Assembly: GCF_015776785.2 (NCBI RefSeq)
Contig: NZ_LFMD02000002.1
Coordinates: 708,916 to 772,915 of the forward strand
DNA length: 64,000 nt
Direction: 5' to 3'
Source of the DNA: Kitasatospora sp. SUK 42
GTDB taxonomy: Bacteria; Actinomycetota; Actinomycetes; Streptomycetales; Streptomycetaceae
Shown here piece by piece: positions 7,975 through 16,600 of the stretch. Position numbers and translations under genes: made by a program. The notes under the pieces were generated by a model, which was not told the origin of the DNA, made no database searches, and worked only from the letters and a program-made list of their open reading frames with translations. The stretch's first letter is position 1. Each line of letters begins with the position of its first letter.

Positions 7975-9327
7975 CTACCAGTCCCCGCCGCCGAAGTCGC
8001 CGCCGCCACCGAAGTCGCCGCCACCGCCGAAGTCGCCGAACCCACCGCTGAAGTCGCCGCCGTTGAAGTCGGCGCCGGTGAAGTCACCGCCCTCGAACTG
8101 GTCCTGGTAGCCGTGGTCCATCATCGGCGCGGCCGCGTAGGCCGGCGAGCTCATCATCGAGCCGAGCATGGTGCCGACCAGCAGGCCCGGCAGCAGACCG
8201 CCGCCGAAGCTGCTGTAGTAGCCGCCCGCGTAGGGCGCGTACGCCGGGCCGGCGTTCCAGTACGGCTGCGGGCCGTGCTCGGTGTCGACGGTGCGGACCG
8301 CCGGGTCGAGGCCGGCCGCCACCCGGTCGGCGTCGGCCTGGCAGACCGGGACGCTGCGGGCGGAGCCGCCGGCCGGGGCCCACTCGACGTCCTTGACGGA
8401 CGGACCGTGCCGCGGGTCCATGAAGCACGGGGGACGCCGCTCGGGCAGCGGGCGCTTGTCCCGCCGGGCGGCCAGGGTGGCCAGCGAGAACCGGCCGTCC
8501 TCGATCGCCTCGGTGACCTGCTTGACGTCGTCCGGCTTCTTCGCCTCGTCCATCAGCCGCTTGGACTTCTCGTAGGAGTCCAGGGCGTGGCTGTAGTCGG
8601 TGCGCTGGGCGTCGTCCGCGTCGGCGGCCGCCGGGCTGAAGTCGAGCCGCTCCAGCTCGACGCCGAAGGCCGTGATGTCCTCGTCCACCACGCGGCGCAG
8701 CTGCTCCAGCTCGGCGCGGGCCTGCTCCTCCTTGCGCTTCTTGGCGCGGCGGAAGAGGAGGAAGACACCGGCGCCGGCCAGCGCCACCAGCACGACCGGG
8801 ATGACCACCCAGGCGATCGAGGTGGTGTGGTTGACCCCGTTGCCCTTGGCCTGCGGGGCGGCCTGGTCGACGAAGTCGTTCAGGGTGCCGTCGATGTCGC
8901 CCTGGTGCGAGCGGAAGGACGCACCGGCGATCCGCTGCGCCATGCCCTTGCCCATGGCGCCCTGGTCGTTGCGGGCGTCGAACTTGTCGCCCAGCCAGAC
9001 CGCGTAGACGCCGTCGATGCCGACCTTGGTGCGCAGGTCCTGGAAGATCGTCCTGGAGTTGTACGAGGGAGCGTCGGGGACCACCGCGATGAAGATCGGC
9101 TTGTCGGCCTTGTTGATCTTCGAGGTCAGGGCATCCGCCTGGCTCTGGCTGAAGCGGCTCGTCATCGCCGGGTCGACGTAGACCTTGCCCTGCTTCAGGG
9201 TGGTGGAGGCGTCGCTCAGCCCGCCGGCGGCCGAGGCCGCCGGTGCCAGCAGGAGCAGCAGCCCGAGCATCGCCGCCACCAGGGCGAGCGGCCCGGTGCC
9301 CCGGGAACGTCGTGCAAGGGTTCTCAT
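7975..9327 (-). CDS. TPM/YgcG-like membrane protein with Gly/Phe/Asp-rich tail
   Basis: A 450-residue protein from ATG 9327; the open frame extends upstream but a signal peptide begins here (MRTLARRSRG, then a hydrophobic run ending ASA at about 33). Residues 35-175 form an extracytoplasmic domain resembling TPM-type proteins. A membrane segment at about 180-200 (IAWVVIPVVLVALAGAGVFLLF) is followed by a charged cytoplasmic coiled coil (KKRKEEQARAELEQLRR). A Tyr/Gly-rich region with a second hydrophobic patch ends in tandem GDFGGG units and a terminal Trp, the kind of tail seen in YgcG-like proteins. TPM proteins have been linked to photosystem repair phosphatase activity and membrane maintenance; no activity can be claimed here. 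Confidence 0.7.
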   Translation of the reverse strand: MRTLARRSRGTGPLALVAAMLGLLLLLAPAASAAGGLSDASTTLKQGKVYVDPAMTSRFSQSQADALTSKINKADKPIFIAVVPDAPSYNSRTIFQDLRTKVGIDGVYAVWLGDKFDARNDQGAMGKGMAQRIAGASFRSHQGDIDGTLNDFVDQAAPQAKGNGVNHTTSIAWVVIPVVLVALAGAGVFLLFRRAKKRKEEQARAELEQLRRVVDEDITAFGVELERLDFSPAAADADDAQRTDYSHALDSYEKSKRLMDEAKKPDDVKQVTEAIEDGRFSLATLAARRDKRPLPERRPPCFMDPRHGPSVKDVEWAPAGGSARSVPVCQADADRVAAGLDPAVRTVDTEHGPQPYWNAGPAYAPYAGGYYSSFGGGLLPGLLVGTMLGSMMSSPAYAAAPMMDHGYQDQFEGGDFTGADFNGGDFSGGFGDFGGGGDFGGGGDFGGGDW

Positions 9328-9641
9328 GCACCCGACGCTACCGCGACCGGTGCCGGAGCACGCCATACCCTTCGCATACTGGTATCGACAAGGTTCCCCG
9401 CCGTCCGCCGGGGCCGCTCCCCTTCTCACGGATGAGATTTCCCCAGGTCGACCCTGAGATGGGTGGGCCACGGGAACCACCTGGGGCGGCCGGACGTACG
9501 TCCCGGCGGGCCCGGGCCGGTCGGAGGCAGCACGGAGGTGCTCCGGGGGGCGTGCCGACCGTACCGCGCGAACGGGCACACTGGTCCCGGACCGCTGGTC
9601 CCATTACCTGTTCTTGACCCAACTCCCGATCGGAGCGCTCG
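9328..9641. other. Divergent intergenic region (314 bp)
   Basis: Lies between the TPM-like gene (-) and the permease gene (+). One promoter candidate for the minus gene is listed separately. No gene was seen; GC-rich inverted repeats near 9485-9535 have no clear role. Confidence 0.5.
9362..9391 (-). promoter_or_regulatory. Candidate promoter of the TPM-like gene
   Basis: On the minus strand, TTGTCG (9391-9386), an 18-bp spacer and TATGGC (9367-9362), 35 bp upstream of the ATG at 9327. It fits the streptomycete vegetative consensus moderately. Confidence 0.4.
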
Positions 9642-10562
9642 GTGATCATCGGCCTCGTCACGGCCGTGGCGGCATCCGCCTGCTACGGCACCGGCTCGGT
9701 CCTGCAGGCCGTCGGATCCCGCCGCTCCGCCCGGGAGGAGGCCGCCAAGGGCGCCACCACCTCGACCACCGAGCACGGCGGGCCGAGCCTCTCCTCGACC
9801 GCGAAGGCCGCCGTCACCTGGGAGTTCATCCTCGGCACGGTGCTCGACCTGATCGGCTTCGGACTGGGCGCGCTGGCCGCCCGGCTGCTGCCGCTGTTCC
9901 TCTCCCAGACCATCATCAGCGCCAACCTGGTGATCACCGCGGTGCTGAGCATCAAGCTGCTGGGCATCCGGCTCAAGCAGCTGGAGTGGGCCTCGATCGG
10001 CGTGCTCTGCTCGGCGCTGGTGCTGCTGGCCGTCTCGGCCGGCCCTGAGGGCGGCCACCACGCGGCGATGGCCTTCCACTGGTGGCTGCTGATCATCACC
10101 ACCGTGCTGCTCGTCGGCGGCGGCCTGCTGGTGCGCCGGATGGGCTCCAAGGGCGCGATCGTCGCCGGTCTGCTCTCCGGCCTCGGTTTCGGTGCCCTCG
10201 GCGTCGGCGTGCGCATCCTCAACGGCATCGAGCCGTTCGACCTCGGCCAACTGCTCTCCGACCCGGCGCTGTACGCGATCCTGATCGGCGGCCTCGGCGG
10301 CATGTACGTGCACACCGTGGCGCTCCAGATCGGCTCGGTGAACGGCGCGACCGCCGCCCTGGTGGTCGGCGAGACGGTGCTGCCCGGCGCGGTCGGCGTG
10401 CTCTGGCTCGGCGACTCCTCCAAGGCGGGCCTGGGCTGGCTCGGCGTGCTCGGCTTCCTGCTCGCGGTGGTCTCCGCGGTCGGCGTCGCCTACTTCGGCC
10501 AGGACACCCACGGCGCCCTCGGCGAGTCGGCCGCCGACCAACCCGAGCTCGCCAAGCGCTGA
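9642..10562 (+). CDS. DMT/EamA-like multi-pass membrane protein
   Basis: A 306-residue integral membrane protein from GTG 9642. About nine to ten hydrophobic helices are visible, starting with IIGLVTAVAASACYGTGSVLQAVG, with a soluble Thr/Ser-rich loop at about residues 28-58 and a polar C-terminal tail (GQDTHGALGESAADQPELAKR). The pattern of small-residue helices with paired halves resembles the drug/metabolite transporter superfamily. The substrate is unknown. It is transcribed convergently with mutM; a shared hairpin lies between them. The family call is tentative; the membrane nature is certain. Confidence 0.7.
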   Translation: MIIGLVTAVAASACYGTGSVLQAVGSRRSAREEAAKGATTSTTEHGGPSLSSTAKAAVTWEFILGTVLDLIGFGLGALAARLLPLFLSQTIISANLVITAVLSIKLLGIRLKQLEWASIGVLCSALVLLAVSAGPEGGHHAAMAFHWWLLIITTVLLVGGGLLVRRMGSKGAIVAGLLSGLGFGALGVGVRILNGIEPFDLGQLLSDPALYAILIGGLGGMYVHTVALQIGSVNGATAALVVGETVLPGAVGVLWLGDSSKAGLGWLGVLGFLLAVVSAVGVAYFGQDTHGALGESAADQPELAKR

Positions 10563-10584
10563 GAGCGCCCGGCGCCGAACGCCG

Positions 10585-10628
10585 GGGCGTGTCCTTGCGG
10601 ATCCGTGCCGGGTCCGCAGGGCACGCCC
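10585..10628. terminator. Bidirectional hairpin between the permease gene and mutM
   Basis: GGGCGTGtCC...TGCGGA and TCCGCA...GGcaCACGCCC type arms form a long imperfect hairpin that reaches the mutM stop codon. It probably serves both convergent genes. Confidence 0.55.
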
Positions 10629-11497
10629 TAGCGGACCCGCGGCGGGCGCTGGCAGCGCGGGCAGAAGTAGCTGGAACGGTTCATCCAGGAGGCCCGCCGG
10701 ATCGCGGTGCCGCAGCGGCGGCAGGGCTCCTGCTCGCGGCCGTAGGCGTCGAGGTCCCGGGAGAAGTAGCCGCTCTCGCCGTTCACGTTGACGTACAGGC
10801 TGTCGAAGCTCGTGCCGCCGACGGCGAGGGCCGCGGACATCACGTCCCGGGCGTGGGCCAGCAGCAGGGCGGCCTGCGGGCGGGTGAGCGTCGCGGTCGG
10901 GCGGTCGTAGTGCAGCTTGGCGCGCCACAGCGCCTCGTCGGCGTAGATGTTGCCGACGCCGCTGATCAGGGTCTGGTCGAGCAGCGCGCGCTTGACCGTG
11001 GTGCGCTTGGCCCGCAGCGCGGCCACGAAGGCCTCGTCGTCGAAGCGCGGGTCGAGCGGGTCGCGGGCGATGTGCGCGATGGAGACCGGGGTGCCCTCCG
11101 GGTCGTCCTCCTCGGCCTCCTCGACCGCCAGGCCGCCGAAGGTCCGCTGGTCGACGAAGCGCAGCTCGCGCCCGCCGTCGGTGAACCGCAGCCGGACCCT
11201 CAGGTGGGTCTCGTCCGGCACCGTCGGGTCCTGGACGAGGAGCTGGCCGCTCATGCCGAGGTGGCCGATCAGTGAGAATCCCGCCCCGGTGCCGGCCAGC
11301 GGCAGCCACAGGTACTTGCCGCGCCGCTGCGCGGTGCCGAGGGTGGTGCCGGTCAGCCGGGCCGAGAAGTCGGCCGCGCCGGCCGGCTGGCGGCGCACCG
11401 CGCGCGGGTGCAGCACCTGGACGTCGGCGACGGTCCGCCCGGCGACCCAGTTCGCCAGACCGCGGCGGACGACCTCGACCTCGGGGAGTTCGGGCAC
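10628..11497 (-). CDS. mutM: Formamidopyrimidine-DNA glycosylase (MutM/Fpg)
   Basis: A 289-residue base-excision enzyme that removes 8-oxoguanine and formamidopyrimidines and nicks the abasic site. The N-terminal [14 protein letters not shown] gives the catalytic Pro after the start Met and Glu3. The H2TH region ([14 protein letters not shown]) and the C-terminal zinc finger [25 protein letters not shown] are complete. It follows rnc after 54 bp in the same direction, the conserved actinobacterial order yceD-rpmF-rnc-mutM. Confidence 0.97.
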   Translation of the reverse strand: MPELPEVEVVRRGLANWVAGRTVADVQVLHPRAVRRQPAGAADFSARLTGTTLGTAQRRGKYLWLPLAGTGAGFSLIGHLGMSGQLLVQDPTVPDETHLRVRLRFTDGGRELRFVDQRTFGGLAVEEAEEDDPEGTPVSIAHIARDPLDPRFDDEAFVAALRAKRTTVKRALLDQTLISGVGNIYADEALWRAKLHYDRPTATLTRPQAALLLAHARDVMSAALAVGGTSFDSLYVNVNGESGYFSRDLDAYGREQEPCRRCGTAIRRASWMNRSSYFCPRCQRPPRVR

Positions 11498-11551
11498 GGT
11501 GACAGGCCTCCTGCGAAAGACGGGATCAGCAGGAGTGAAGGCTACTTCGAG

Positions 11552-12340
11552 TCAGGAGCCGGCGGGCAGCCGGTCCGCGTACTTCTCCTTGATCGCGCGC
11601 CAGGCGCTCTCGGCGGCCTTCTGCTCGGCCTCCTTCTTCGAGCGGCCGACGCCGCTGCCGAAGTCCTCGCCGGCCACCCGGGCCGCCGCGGTGAAGGTCT
11701 TCTCGTGGTCCGGACCGGACTCCATGACCACGTACTCGGGCACCCCGATGCCCACCGAGGCGGTGAGCTCCTGGAGGCTGGTCTTCCAGTCCAGGCCGGC
11801 TCCCAGCTGAGAGGACTCCTCGATCAGCGGGTCGAACAGCCGGTGGACGAACTCGGTGGCCGCCTCCAGCCCCTGGTCCAGGTAGATGGCCCCGATCACG
11901 GCCTCGACGGTGTCGGCGAGGATCGACGACTTGTCGCGGCCGCCGGTGCCCTCCTCGCCCTTGCCGAGCCGGATGAACACGCCGAGGTCCAGGCCCCGGC
12001 CGACGTCCGCGAGCGCGCGCGAGTTGACCACCGCGGCGCGCAGCTTGGCGAGCGTGCCCTCCGGGACGTCCGGGTGGACGCGGTAGAGGGTGTCGGTCAC
12101 CACCAGGCCCAGCACCGAGTCGCCGAGGAACTCCAGGCGCTCGTTGGTGGGCAGGCCCCCGTTCTCGTACGCGTACGAGCGGTGGGTGAGGGCACGTACC
12201 AGAAGGGCGCGCTCAAGTGTGTACCCGAGGCGCCCTTCCAGGACGTCGTATTCGGTCGAAGCCGGACCGCCGGCCTTGCCGCCGCTCGAAGAACCCTTCG
12301 AGACGGGGGACGACTTGCGGGTGGAGTTACCGTCCGACAT
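11552..12340 (-). CDS. rnc: Ribonuclease III
   Basis: A 262-residue double-strand RNA endonuclease for rRNA and mRNA processing; in S. coelicolor the orthologue (absB) is needed for antibiotic production. ATG 12340 is chosen because the region upstream is rpmF. After a Ser/Gly-rich extension of about 28 residues come the signature [16 protein letters not shown], the second acidic motif [13 protein letters not shown], and a C-terminal dsRNA-binding domain (DWKTSLQEL ... [16 protein letters not shown]). All catalytic carboxylates appear present. It starts 20 bp after rpmF. Confidence 0.97.
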   Translation of the reverse strand: MSDGNSTRKSSPVSKGSSSGGKAGGPASTEYDVLEGRLGYTLERALLVRALTHRSYAYENGGLPTNERLEFLGDSVLGLVVTDTLYRVHPDVPEGTLAKLRAAVVNSRALADVGRGLDLGVFIRLGKGEEGTGGRDKSSILADTVEAVIGAIYLDQGLEAATEFVHRLFDPLIEESSQLGAGLDWKTSLQELTASVGIGVPEYVVMESGPDHEKTFTAAARVAGEDFGSGVGRSKKEAEQKAAESAWRAIKEKYADRLPAGS

Positions 12341-12360
12341 CGATCCGTGCACCCCGCCGA

Positions 12361-12534
12361 TCAGACCGAGAGGACCTGGCGACGGTTGTACGTGCCGCAG
12401 CTCGGGCACGCGATGTGCGCCAGCTTCGGCTCGTGGCAGCGGTCGCACGCCACGAGGGCCGGGACAACGGCCTTCCAGTTGGAACGGCGGTGGCGCGTGT
12501 TGCTGCGCGACATCTTCCGCTTCGGAACAGCCAC
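12361..12534 (-). CDS. rpmF: Ribosomal protein bL32
   Basis: Translation of the minus strand from GTG 12534 gives 57 residues beginning [20 protein letters not shown] and containing two CxxC pairs (CDRC, CPSC), so this is the zinc-binding form. It is a large-subunit protein. It starts 2 nt after the yceD stop codon and ends 20 bp before rnc, so translation is probably coupled within the yceD-rpmF-rnc-mutM operon. It is very short and easily missed; the frame is clear from family residues along the whole length. Confidence 0.97.
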   Translation of the reverse strand: MAVPKRKMSRSNTRHRRSNWKAVVPALVACDRCHEPKLAHIACPSCGTYNRRQVLSV

Positions 12535-12536
12535 GG

Positions 12537-13205
12537 CTACTTCTCCTGGTTCTCGGCGAGACCCTCACGGGTGTCGCTGTTCTTGAATCCCCGCCGCTGA
12601 TCAGCGGCTTCGGCACGGGCCTCGTCGCCGGGAGTGGCGGAGAGTCCCTGCAGAGCCGCCCACCGGGGGTCGACGGCATCGTGGTGGTGCGTCGGGTCGT
12701 CACTCAGGCGCGCTCCGCACTCGGAGCACAGGCCCAGGCAGTCTTCCTGGCACACCGGCTGCAGCGGCAGTGCGAGCACCACCGCGTCACGCAGCACCGG
12801 CTGGAGGTCGAAGAAGTCGCCCTCCAGGCGGTAAGTCTCTTCTTCCGAGTCCTCGTCGAGGTCCTCGGTCCCGGTGGTCCGGGCGCGGTGGCGCTCGTCG
12901 GACTCCGGGTAGTAGTACAGCTCCTGGAAGTCCACGTCGATGTCGAAGTCGACGGGCTCCAGGCACCGGACGCACTCGCCCTCGACGTGGGCCTCGGCGG
13001 TGCCGGTGACCAGCACGCCCTCGACCACGGACTCCAGGCGGAGCTCCAGCTCGATCGGGCTCTTCTCCGGCACGCCGATCACGTCGATGATCCCGAAGCC
13101 CTCGGGGGCCTCCAGGGTTCGGCTCACCTTGCGCATCGAGCCCGGACGACGGCCAAGCTCGTGCGTGTCGAACACGAGGGGGTCGCGGTGGTCGAGGCGG
13201 TTCAA
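12537..13205 (-). CDS. yceD: YceD/DUF177 family protein
   Basis: About 222 residues if started at TTG 13205 ([24 protein letters not shown]); the frame is open to TTG 13250 and a GTG lies inside, so the start is uncertain. The DUF177 core includes [12 protein letters not shown], an acidic stretch, and C-terminal [20 protein letters not shown], a Cys-rich site that probably binds metal. The family almost always precedes rpmF and has been linked to 23S rRNA accumulation. The C-terminal tail is charged and variable. It directly precedes rpmF with a 2-nt gap. Confidence 0.9.
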   Translation of the reverse strand: MNRLDHRDPLVFDTHELGRRPGSMRKVSRTLEAPEGFGIIDVIGVPEKSPIELELRLESVVEGVLVTGTAEAHVEGECVRCLEPVDFDIDVDFQELYYYPESDERHRARTTGTEDLDEDSEEETYRLEGDFFDLQPVLRDAVVLALPLQPVCQEDCLGLCSECGARLSDDPTHHHDAVDPRWAALQGLSATPGDEARAEAADQRRGFKNSDTREGLAENQEK

Positions 13206-13378
13206 GGTGTCCTGACTTCCATAGGAAATGATCGACGATTCCCCATACAAGTCGACTTTGCGAGGGCAAGCCGAGAGCCGGACATGGGGATGCCGGAGTG
13301 GTCAGACTACCGGAGTCTCCCGCCAGGCCCAACTTCGGCCCCGTCAGGACACTCTGCGGCCGGCCCGCCGGGGCCGGC

Positions 13379-14539
13379 TCAGCGCCCGCCGAGCTCCCTC
13401 AGCCTGGTCATGTCGATCATGCTGGTGTCGAAGAAGCTGGTCTCTTCCAGTCCCTGCTGCTGGTGCGGCACGGCCGGCGGCGCGGCGGGCGGCTGGGGGT
13501 AGTCGTAGCCGTCGTACTGCTGGGCGCCGTAGCCCTGCTGCTGGTAGCCGTAGCCGCCCTGCTGCTGGCCCTGGTAGTCCTGCTGCTGCGGGTAGCCGCC
13601 CTGCTGCTGGTCGACCCACTGGGCCTGGTACGGGTCACCCTGGACGGCCTGCTCGTAGCCGCCCCCGTACACCTCGGCGTACTGCCCGCCCTGCTGCTGG
13701 GCGGCCGCGTACTGGTCGGCCCCGGGATCCTGCCAGCCGGCGGCGGCCGGGGTCTGCTCGGGCCAGGTCTGCTGCTGCGGGACGTCCTCGCGGTACCAGG
13801 CGATGTCGTCACCGTTGGCGTCCTCGGCGAAGCCCGCGGCCACCGCCTCGGCCCGCTCCTTGGCCTGCTGGGCCTGGTCGGCGGCGGCCAGGTAGGCGCC
13901 CAGCTCGTCGATCGGCCGCTTGCCGAGCAGCTTGTCGCGGCCCTTGCCGACGGCCTCCAGGGTGGCGCCGAGCACGCTCTCCAGCGTGGCGAGCTTCACA
14001 TCGACGTACTCGTCGACCTCGGGGCTCGGGCTGATCCGCTGCGGCTGGAACTCCTCGCCGTCGGTCTCGCCCTGCTGCTCGGCCTCGAAGACGCTGGAGT
14101 CGCCGCGCAGCTTGGTCCGGCCGCGGCCGACCGCGCCGAGCGTCTTGGTCAGCACGACCTCGAAGTTGGCGAGCTTGCTGTCCACGTAGTCGTCGGCCTC
14201 GGCACGCTTGGTCTCGACCTCGGTCCGGGCCTCGGCGAGGATCCGGTCCGCCTCGGCCTGGGCCCGGTGGACCACCTCGGTGTCGGAGATGAGCGAGCCG
14301 CGCTCGGCGTGCGCCCCCTGGATGATCCGCTCGGCCTCGGCCTGGGCGCCGGCCACCACCTGCTCGTGGTCGGCCATCACCGACTGGGCCTGGGCGAGTT
14401 CGGCGGGCAGGGCCGCCTTGAGGTCGTTGAGCAGGCCGATCAGTTCGGCCCGGTTCACCACGCAGGAGGCCGACATCGGCATCGAGCGGGCGTTCTCGAC
14501 CGCCGCCACGATCTCGTCGACCTTGTTCTGCACGTCCAC
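13379..14539 (-). CDS. Coiled-coil protein with internal repeat and Gln/Gly/Tyr-rich tail
   Basis: A 386-residue protein from GTG 14539 (GGAAAG upstream). Residues 1-115 are an alpha-helical, Ala/Glu-rich coiled coil of the type often auto-annotated as ATP synthase b-subunit-like or DivIVA-like (AQAEAERIIQGAHAE). A 29-residue segment at 118-146 (YVDSKLANFEVVL...) is repeated at 178-206 (YVDVKLATLESVL...). From about 240 it is low-complexity, rich in Gln, Gly, Tyr and Pro, and ends in an ordinary sequence, DTSMIDMTRLRELGGR. It has no membrane segment and is not a true ATP synthase subunit. Such proteins in actinomycetes are suspected to be cytoskeletal or cell-pole factors; the role here is unknown. 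Confidence 0.7.
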   Translation of the reverse strand: MDVQNKVDEIVAAVENARSMPMSASCVVNRAELIGLLNDLKAALPAELAQAQSVMADHEQVVAGAQAEAERIIQGAHAERGSLISDTEVVHRAQAEADRILAEARTEVETKRAEADDYVDSKLANFEVVLTKTLGAVGRGRTKLRGDSSVFEAEQQGETDGEEFQPQRISPSPEVDEYVDVKLATLESVLGATLEAVGKGRDKLLGKRPIDELGAYLAAADQAQQAKERAEAVAAGFAEDANGDDIAWYREDVPQQQTWPEQTPAAAGWQDPGADQYAAAQQQGGQYAEVYGGGYEQAVQGDPYQAQWVDQQQGGYPQQQDYQGQQQGGYGYQQQGYGAQQYDGYDYPQPPAAPPAVPHQQQGLEETSFFDTSMIDMTRLRELGGR

Positions 14540-14623
14540 GGGGCTTCGTCTTTCCGTGTGCCGCCGACGGTCCGGCGGAGGCAGGCCCAGCGCGGTGCAC
14601 CTCACCGCAGGGCAGGAATACAG

Positions 14624-14654
14624 ACTGTACGGCCCCCGCGTGGCGAGCTCACAA
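14624..14654 (-). promoter_or_regulatory. Candidate promoter of the coiled-coil protein gene
   Basis: Minus strand TTGTGA (14654-14649), a 19-bp spacer, and TACAGT (14629-14624), about 85 bp upstream of GTG 14539. The long spacer makes it a moderate candidate. Confidence 0.4.
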
Positions 14655-14726
14655 CGTCCGAGCCGAACCGACCTCCACCGACCCGGACAATCCATGACGA
14701 AGCGGCAGAAAAGGACAACCGTCCGG

Positions 14727-15218
14727 CTACTGCTCGGCCTTGCGCTCCGCGATCCGCTCCACCAGCCGGCGGTGCACCGTCTCCGGCAGCAGGTGCGAGA
14801 CGTCGCCGCCGTACGAGGCCACCTCCTTGGCCAGCGTCGAGGAGAGGAAGCTGTACGTCGGCGAGGTCGGCAGGAACAGCGTCTCCACGCCGGTCAGGCC
14901 GTTGTTCATGTGCGCCATCTGCAACTCGTAGTCGAAGTCGCTCACCGCGCGCAGGCCCTTGACGATCGCCGGGATGCCGCGCTCCCGGCAGAAGTCCACC
15001 AGCAGGCCCTGGTGCGACTCGACCACCACGTTGCCGAACGCCGCGGTGACCTCCTCGATCAGGCCGATCCGCTCCTCGATGGTGAACATGCCCTGCTTGT
15101 TCCGGTTGACCAGGACCGCGACGTGCACCACGTCGTACAGCTTCGAGGCGCGCTCGATGATGTCGAGGTGACCGTTGTGGATCGGGTCGAACGAACCGGG
15201 ACAGACGGCTCGGCGCAT
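14727..15218 (-). CDS. coaD: Phosphopantetheine adenylyltransferase
   Basis: A 163-residue enzyme that makes dephospho-CoA from 4'-phosphopantetheine and ATP, the penultimate step of CoA synthesis. ATG 15218 starts MRRAVCPGSFDPIHNGHLDI, which holds the nucleotidyltransferase HxGH motif. YSFLSSTLAKEVASYGGDV is the conserved C-terminal substrate loop. The length is typical. It follows rsmD by 49 bp in the same direction, the common rsmD-coaD pairing. Confidence 0.97.
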   Translation of the reverse strand: MRRAVCPGSFDPIHNGHLDIIERASKLYDVVHVAVLVNRNKQGMFTIEERIGLIEEVTAAFGNVVVESHQGLLVDFCRERGIPAIVKGLRAVSDFDYELQMAHMNNGLTGVETLFLPTSPTYSFLSSTLAKEVASYGGDVSHLLPETVHRRLVERIAERKAEQ

Positions 15219-15267
15219 GGCGTGTGTGCTCCCTCGTGGGGTGACGGCTACTGCGGGCCCCGGCCCG

Positions 15268-15852
15268 CTACTCCTGCTCGCCGGCCGCGGCGGCGGCGCG
15301 ACCGTACCAGAGCGTCCCCTCGCCGTAGCGGCGGGAACGCAGCACCTCGAAGCCCTCGGGCCAGCCGAAGTCACCGCCGCGGGTGCTGCGCTCCACGGTG
15401 ACGAGTGCGTCCTCCGCGAGCCAGCCCCCAGCCGACAGTGTGATCAGCATCTCGCGCAGCTCCTCGTCCGTCACGGCGTACGGCGGATCGAGGAAGACCA
15501 GGTCGTACGGGGTCTGCGGCGGCGGCCCGGCGATCACCTTCTCCGCCTTGGCGGCCCGCACCTCGGCACCGGGCAGCCCGATCGTGCGGACGTTCTCCCG
15601 GATCACCCGGGCCGCCTGGGTGTCCGCCTCGACCAGCAGGACGTGCTCGGCGCCGCGCGAGAGCGCCTCCAGCCCGACCGCGCCCGATCCGCCGAACAGG
15701 TCCAGCATCCGGGTCCCGTGCAGGGTGCCGTGCAGCGCCTCCAGGGTGGAGAACATCGCCTCGCGGGCCTTGTCGGAGGTCGGACGGGTGCCCCGGCCGG
15801 GCGGTACGGCCAGTCGGCGGCCGCCGGCCGCCCCGGCGATCACGCGGGTCAT
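15268..15852 (-). CDS. rsmD: 16S rRNA m2G966 methyltransferase RsmD
   Basis: A 194-residue class I SAM-dependent methyltransferase acting on the 30S subunit or its precursor. It starts MTRVIAGAAGGRRL. The SAM-binding loop LDLFGGSGAVGLEALSRGA and the catalytic motif VFLDPPY are intact. It is transcribed just upstream of coaD. The Ala/Gly-rich end (AAAAAGEQE) is lineage-specific. Confidence 0.95.
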   Translation of the reverse strand: MTRVIAGAAGGRRLAVPPGRGTRPTSDKAREAMFSTLEALHGTLHGTRMLDLFGGSGAVGLEALSRGAEHVLLVEADTQAARVIRENVRTIGLPGAEVRAAKAEKVIAGPPPQTPYDLVFLDPPYAVTDEELREMLITLSAGGWLAEDALVTVERSTRGGDFGWPEGFEVLRSRRYGEGTLWYGRAAAAAGEQE

Positions 15853-15961
15853 GGTGGTGGAAGGTCCTTTCGTCGCTGCCCGACCACGCTATCCCGATCA
15901 CCCCGCCGCGCTCACGCCGAGCGGGTGCGGCCCGACGGACCGCACCCGCGCACCAGGACGG

Positions 15962-16495
15962 TCAGCTCGCCTCGGAACCCGCCCCCTGGCCCGGGACCGC
16001 CGCGCCGAGCAGGGCCGGCGAGGCGTAGCGGGACCAGGACAGGCAGCCGTCGGGCGGGCAGAACTCGGGGCGGCGCGGGTCGTGCCCGAGCTCGCGCAGC
16101 TTGGTCCGGACGGAGTCGGGCGTACGGCCGAAGCGGGCGGCGATCCGGGCGACGGTCTCGCCGTCGTGGAAGCGCCGGACCAACTCCTCCTCGTGCTGCG
16201 GCACCCAGGGGGCGCCGTGCCCCGGGTAGAGCTCGCGCAGCACGTCGCGGTCGGGGATGGGCTCGGAGACGTCGGCGACGATCGCCAGCGCCCGCAGCGC
16301 GCGGTTGAGCGCGATCCGCAGCGAGGCGACGTCCTCGACCGGCAGGCGGAGCCGGCCCGAGGCGAGCGGCGTGGCAGCCGCCCCCTCGCGCCAGCCGGTC
16401 AGGGTGAGGGTGACCTCTCGGTCGTCGTCGCTGGAGAGTTCGATCCGGAAGACCTTGTCGCCCAGCGGGAGCTCGTTGAGATGACGGAATGCCAT
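15962..16495 (-). CDS. Unknown protein with C-terminal helix-turn-helix
   Basis: A 177-residue protein from ATG 16495. I do not recognise a named family. The N-terminal half is beta-rich (DKVFRIELSSDDDREVTLTLTGW), followed by a helix (DVASLRIALNRALRALAIV). A likely helix-turn-helix follows (LVRRFHDGETVARIAARFGRTPDSVRTKLRELG), then a Cys/Pro-rich tail (EFCPPDGCLSW). The order suggests a DNA-binding protein, possibly a regulator. The ribosome site GGGGG 7 nt upstream is inside a strong inverted repeat (next entry). It stands alone between recG and rsmD, same strand. Confidence 0.7.
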   Translation of the reverse strand: MAFRHLNELPLGDKVFRIELSSDDDREVTLTLTGWREGAAATPLASGRLRLPVEDVASLRIALNRALRALAIVADVSEPIPDRDVLRELYPGHGAPWVPQHEEELVRRFHDGETVARIAARFGRTPDSVRTKLRELGHDPRRPEFCPPDGCLSWSRYASPALLGAAVPGQGAGSEAS

Positions 16496-16501
16496 GGCAG
16501 G

Positions 16502-16538
16502 ACCCCCAAGTGTCGTGCCAGGTACGCACCTTGGGGGT
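16502..16538 (-). promoter_or_regulatory. Leader hairpin covering the Shine-Dalgarno of the HTH protein gene
   Basis: On the minus strand ACCCCCAAG (16538-16530) pairs perfectly with CTTGGGGGT (16510-16502) across a 19-nt loop. The second arm contains the GGGGG ribosome site, which ends 7 nt before ATG 16495. If transcribed, the hairpin would hide the ribosome site; it could instead be a DNA operator. Confidence 0.5.
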
Positions 16539-16600
16539 GCGCCCTGAACACCTTCATTCTCTCCCGGGGGTCTGACAATTCCGGGGCCGCGCGGGCCCGG

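Noticed and set aside
13379-14539. ATP synthase subunit b
   Set aside because: No N-terminal membrane helix, wrong length, internal duplication and Gln-rich tail; no other atp genes nearby.
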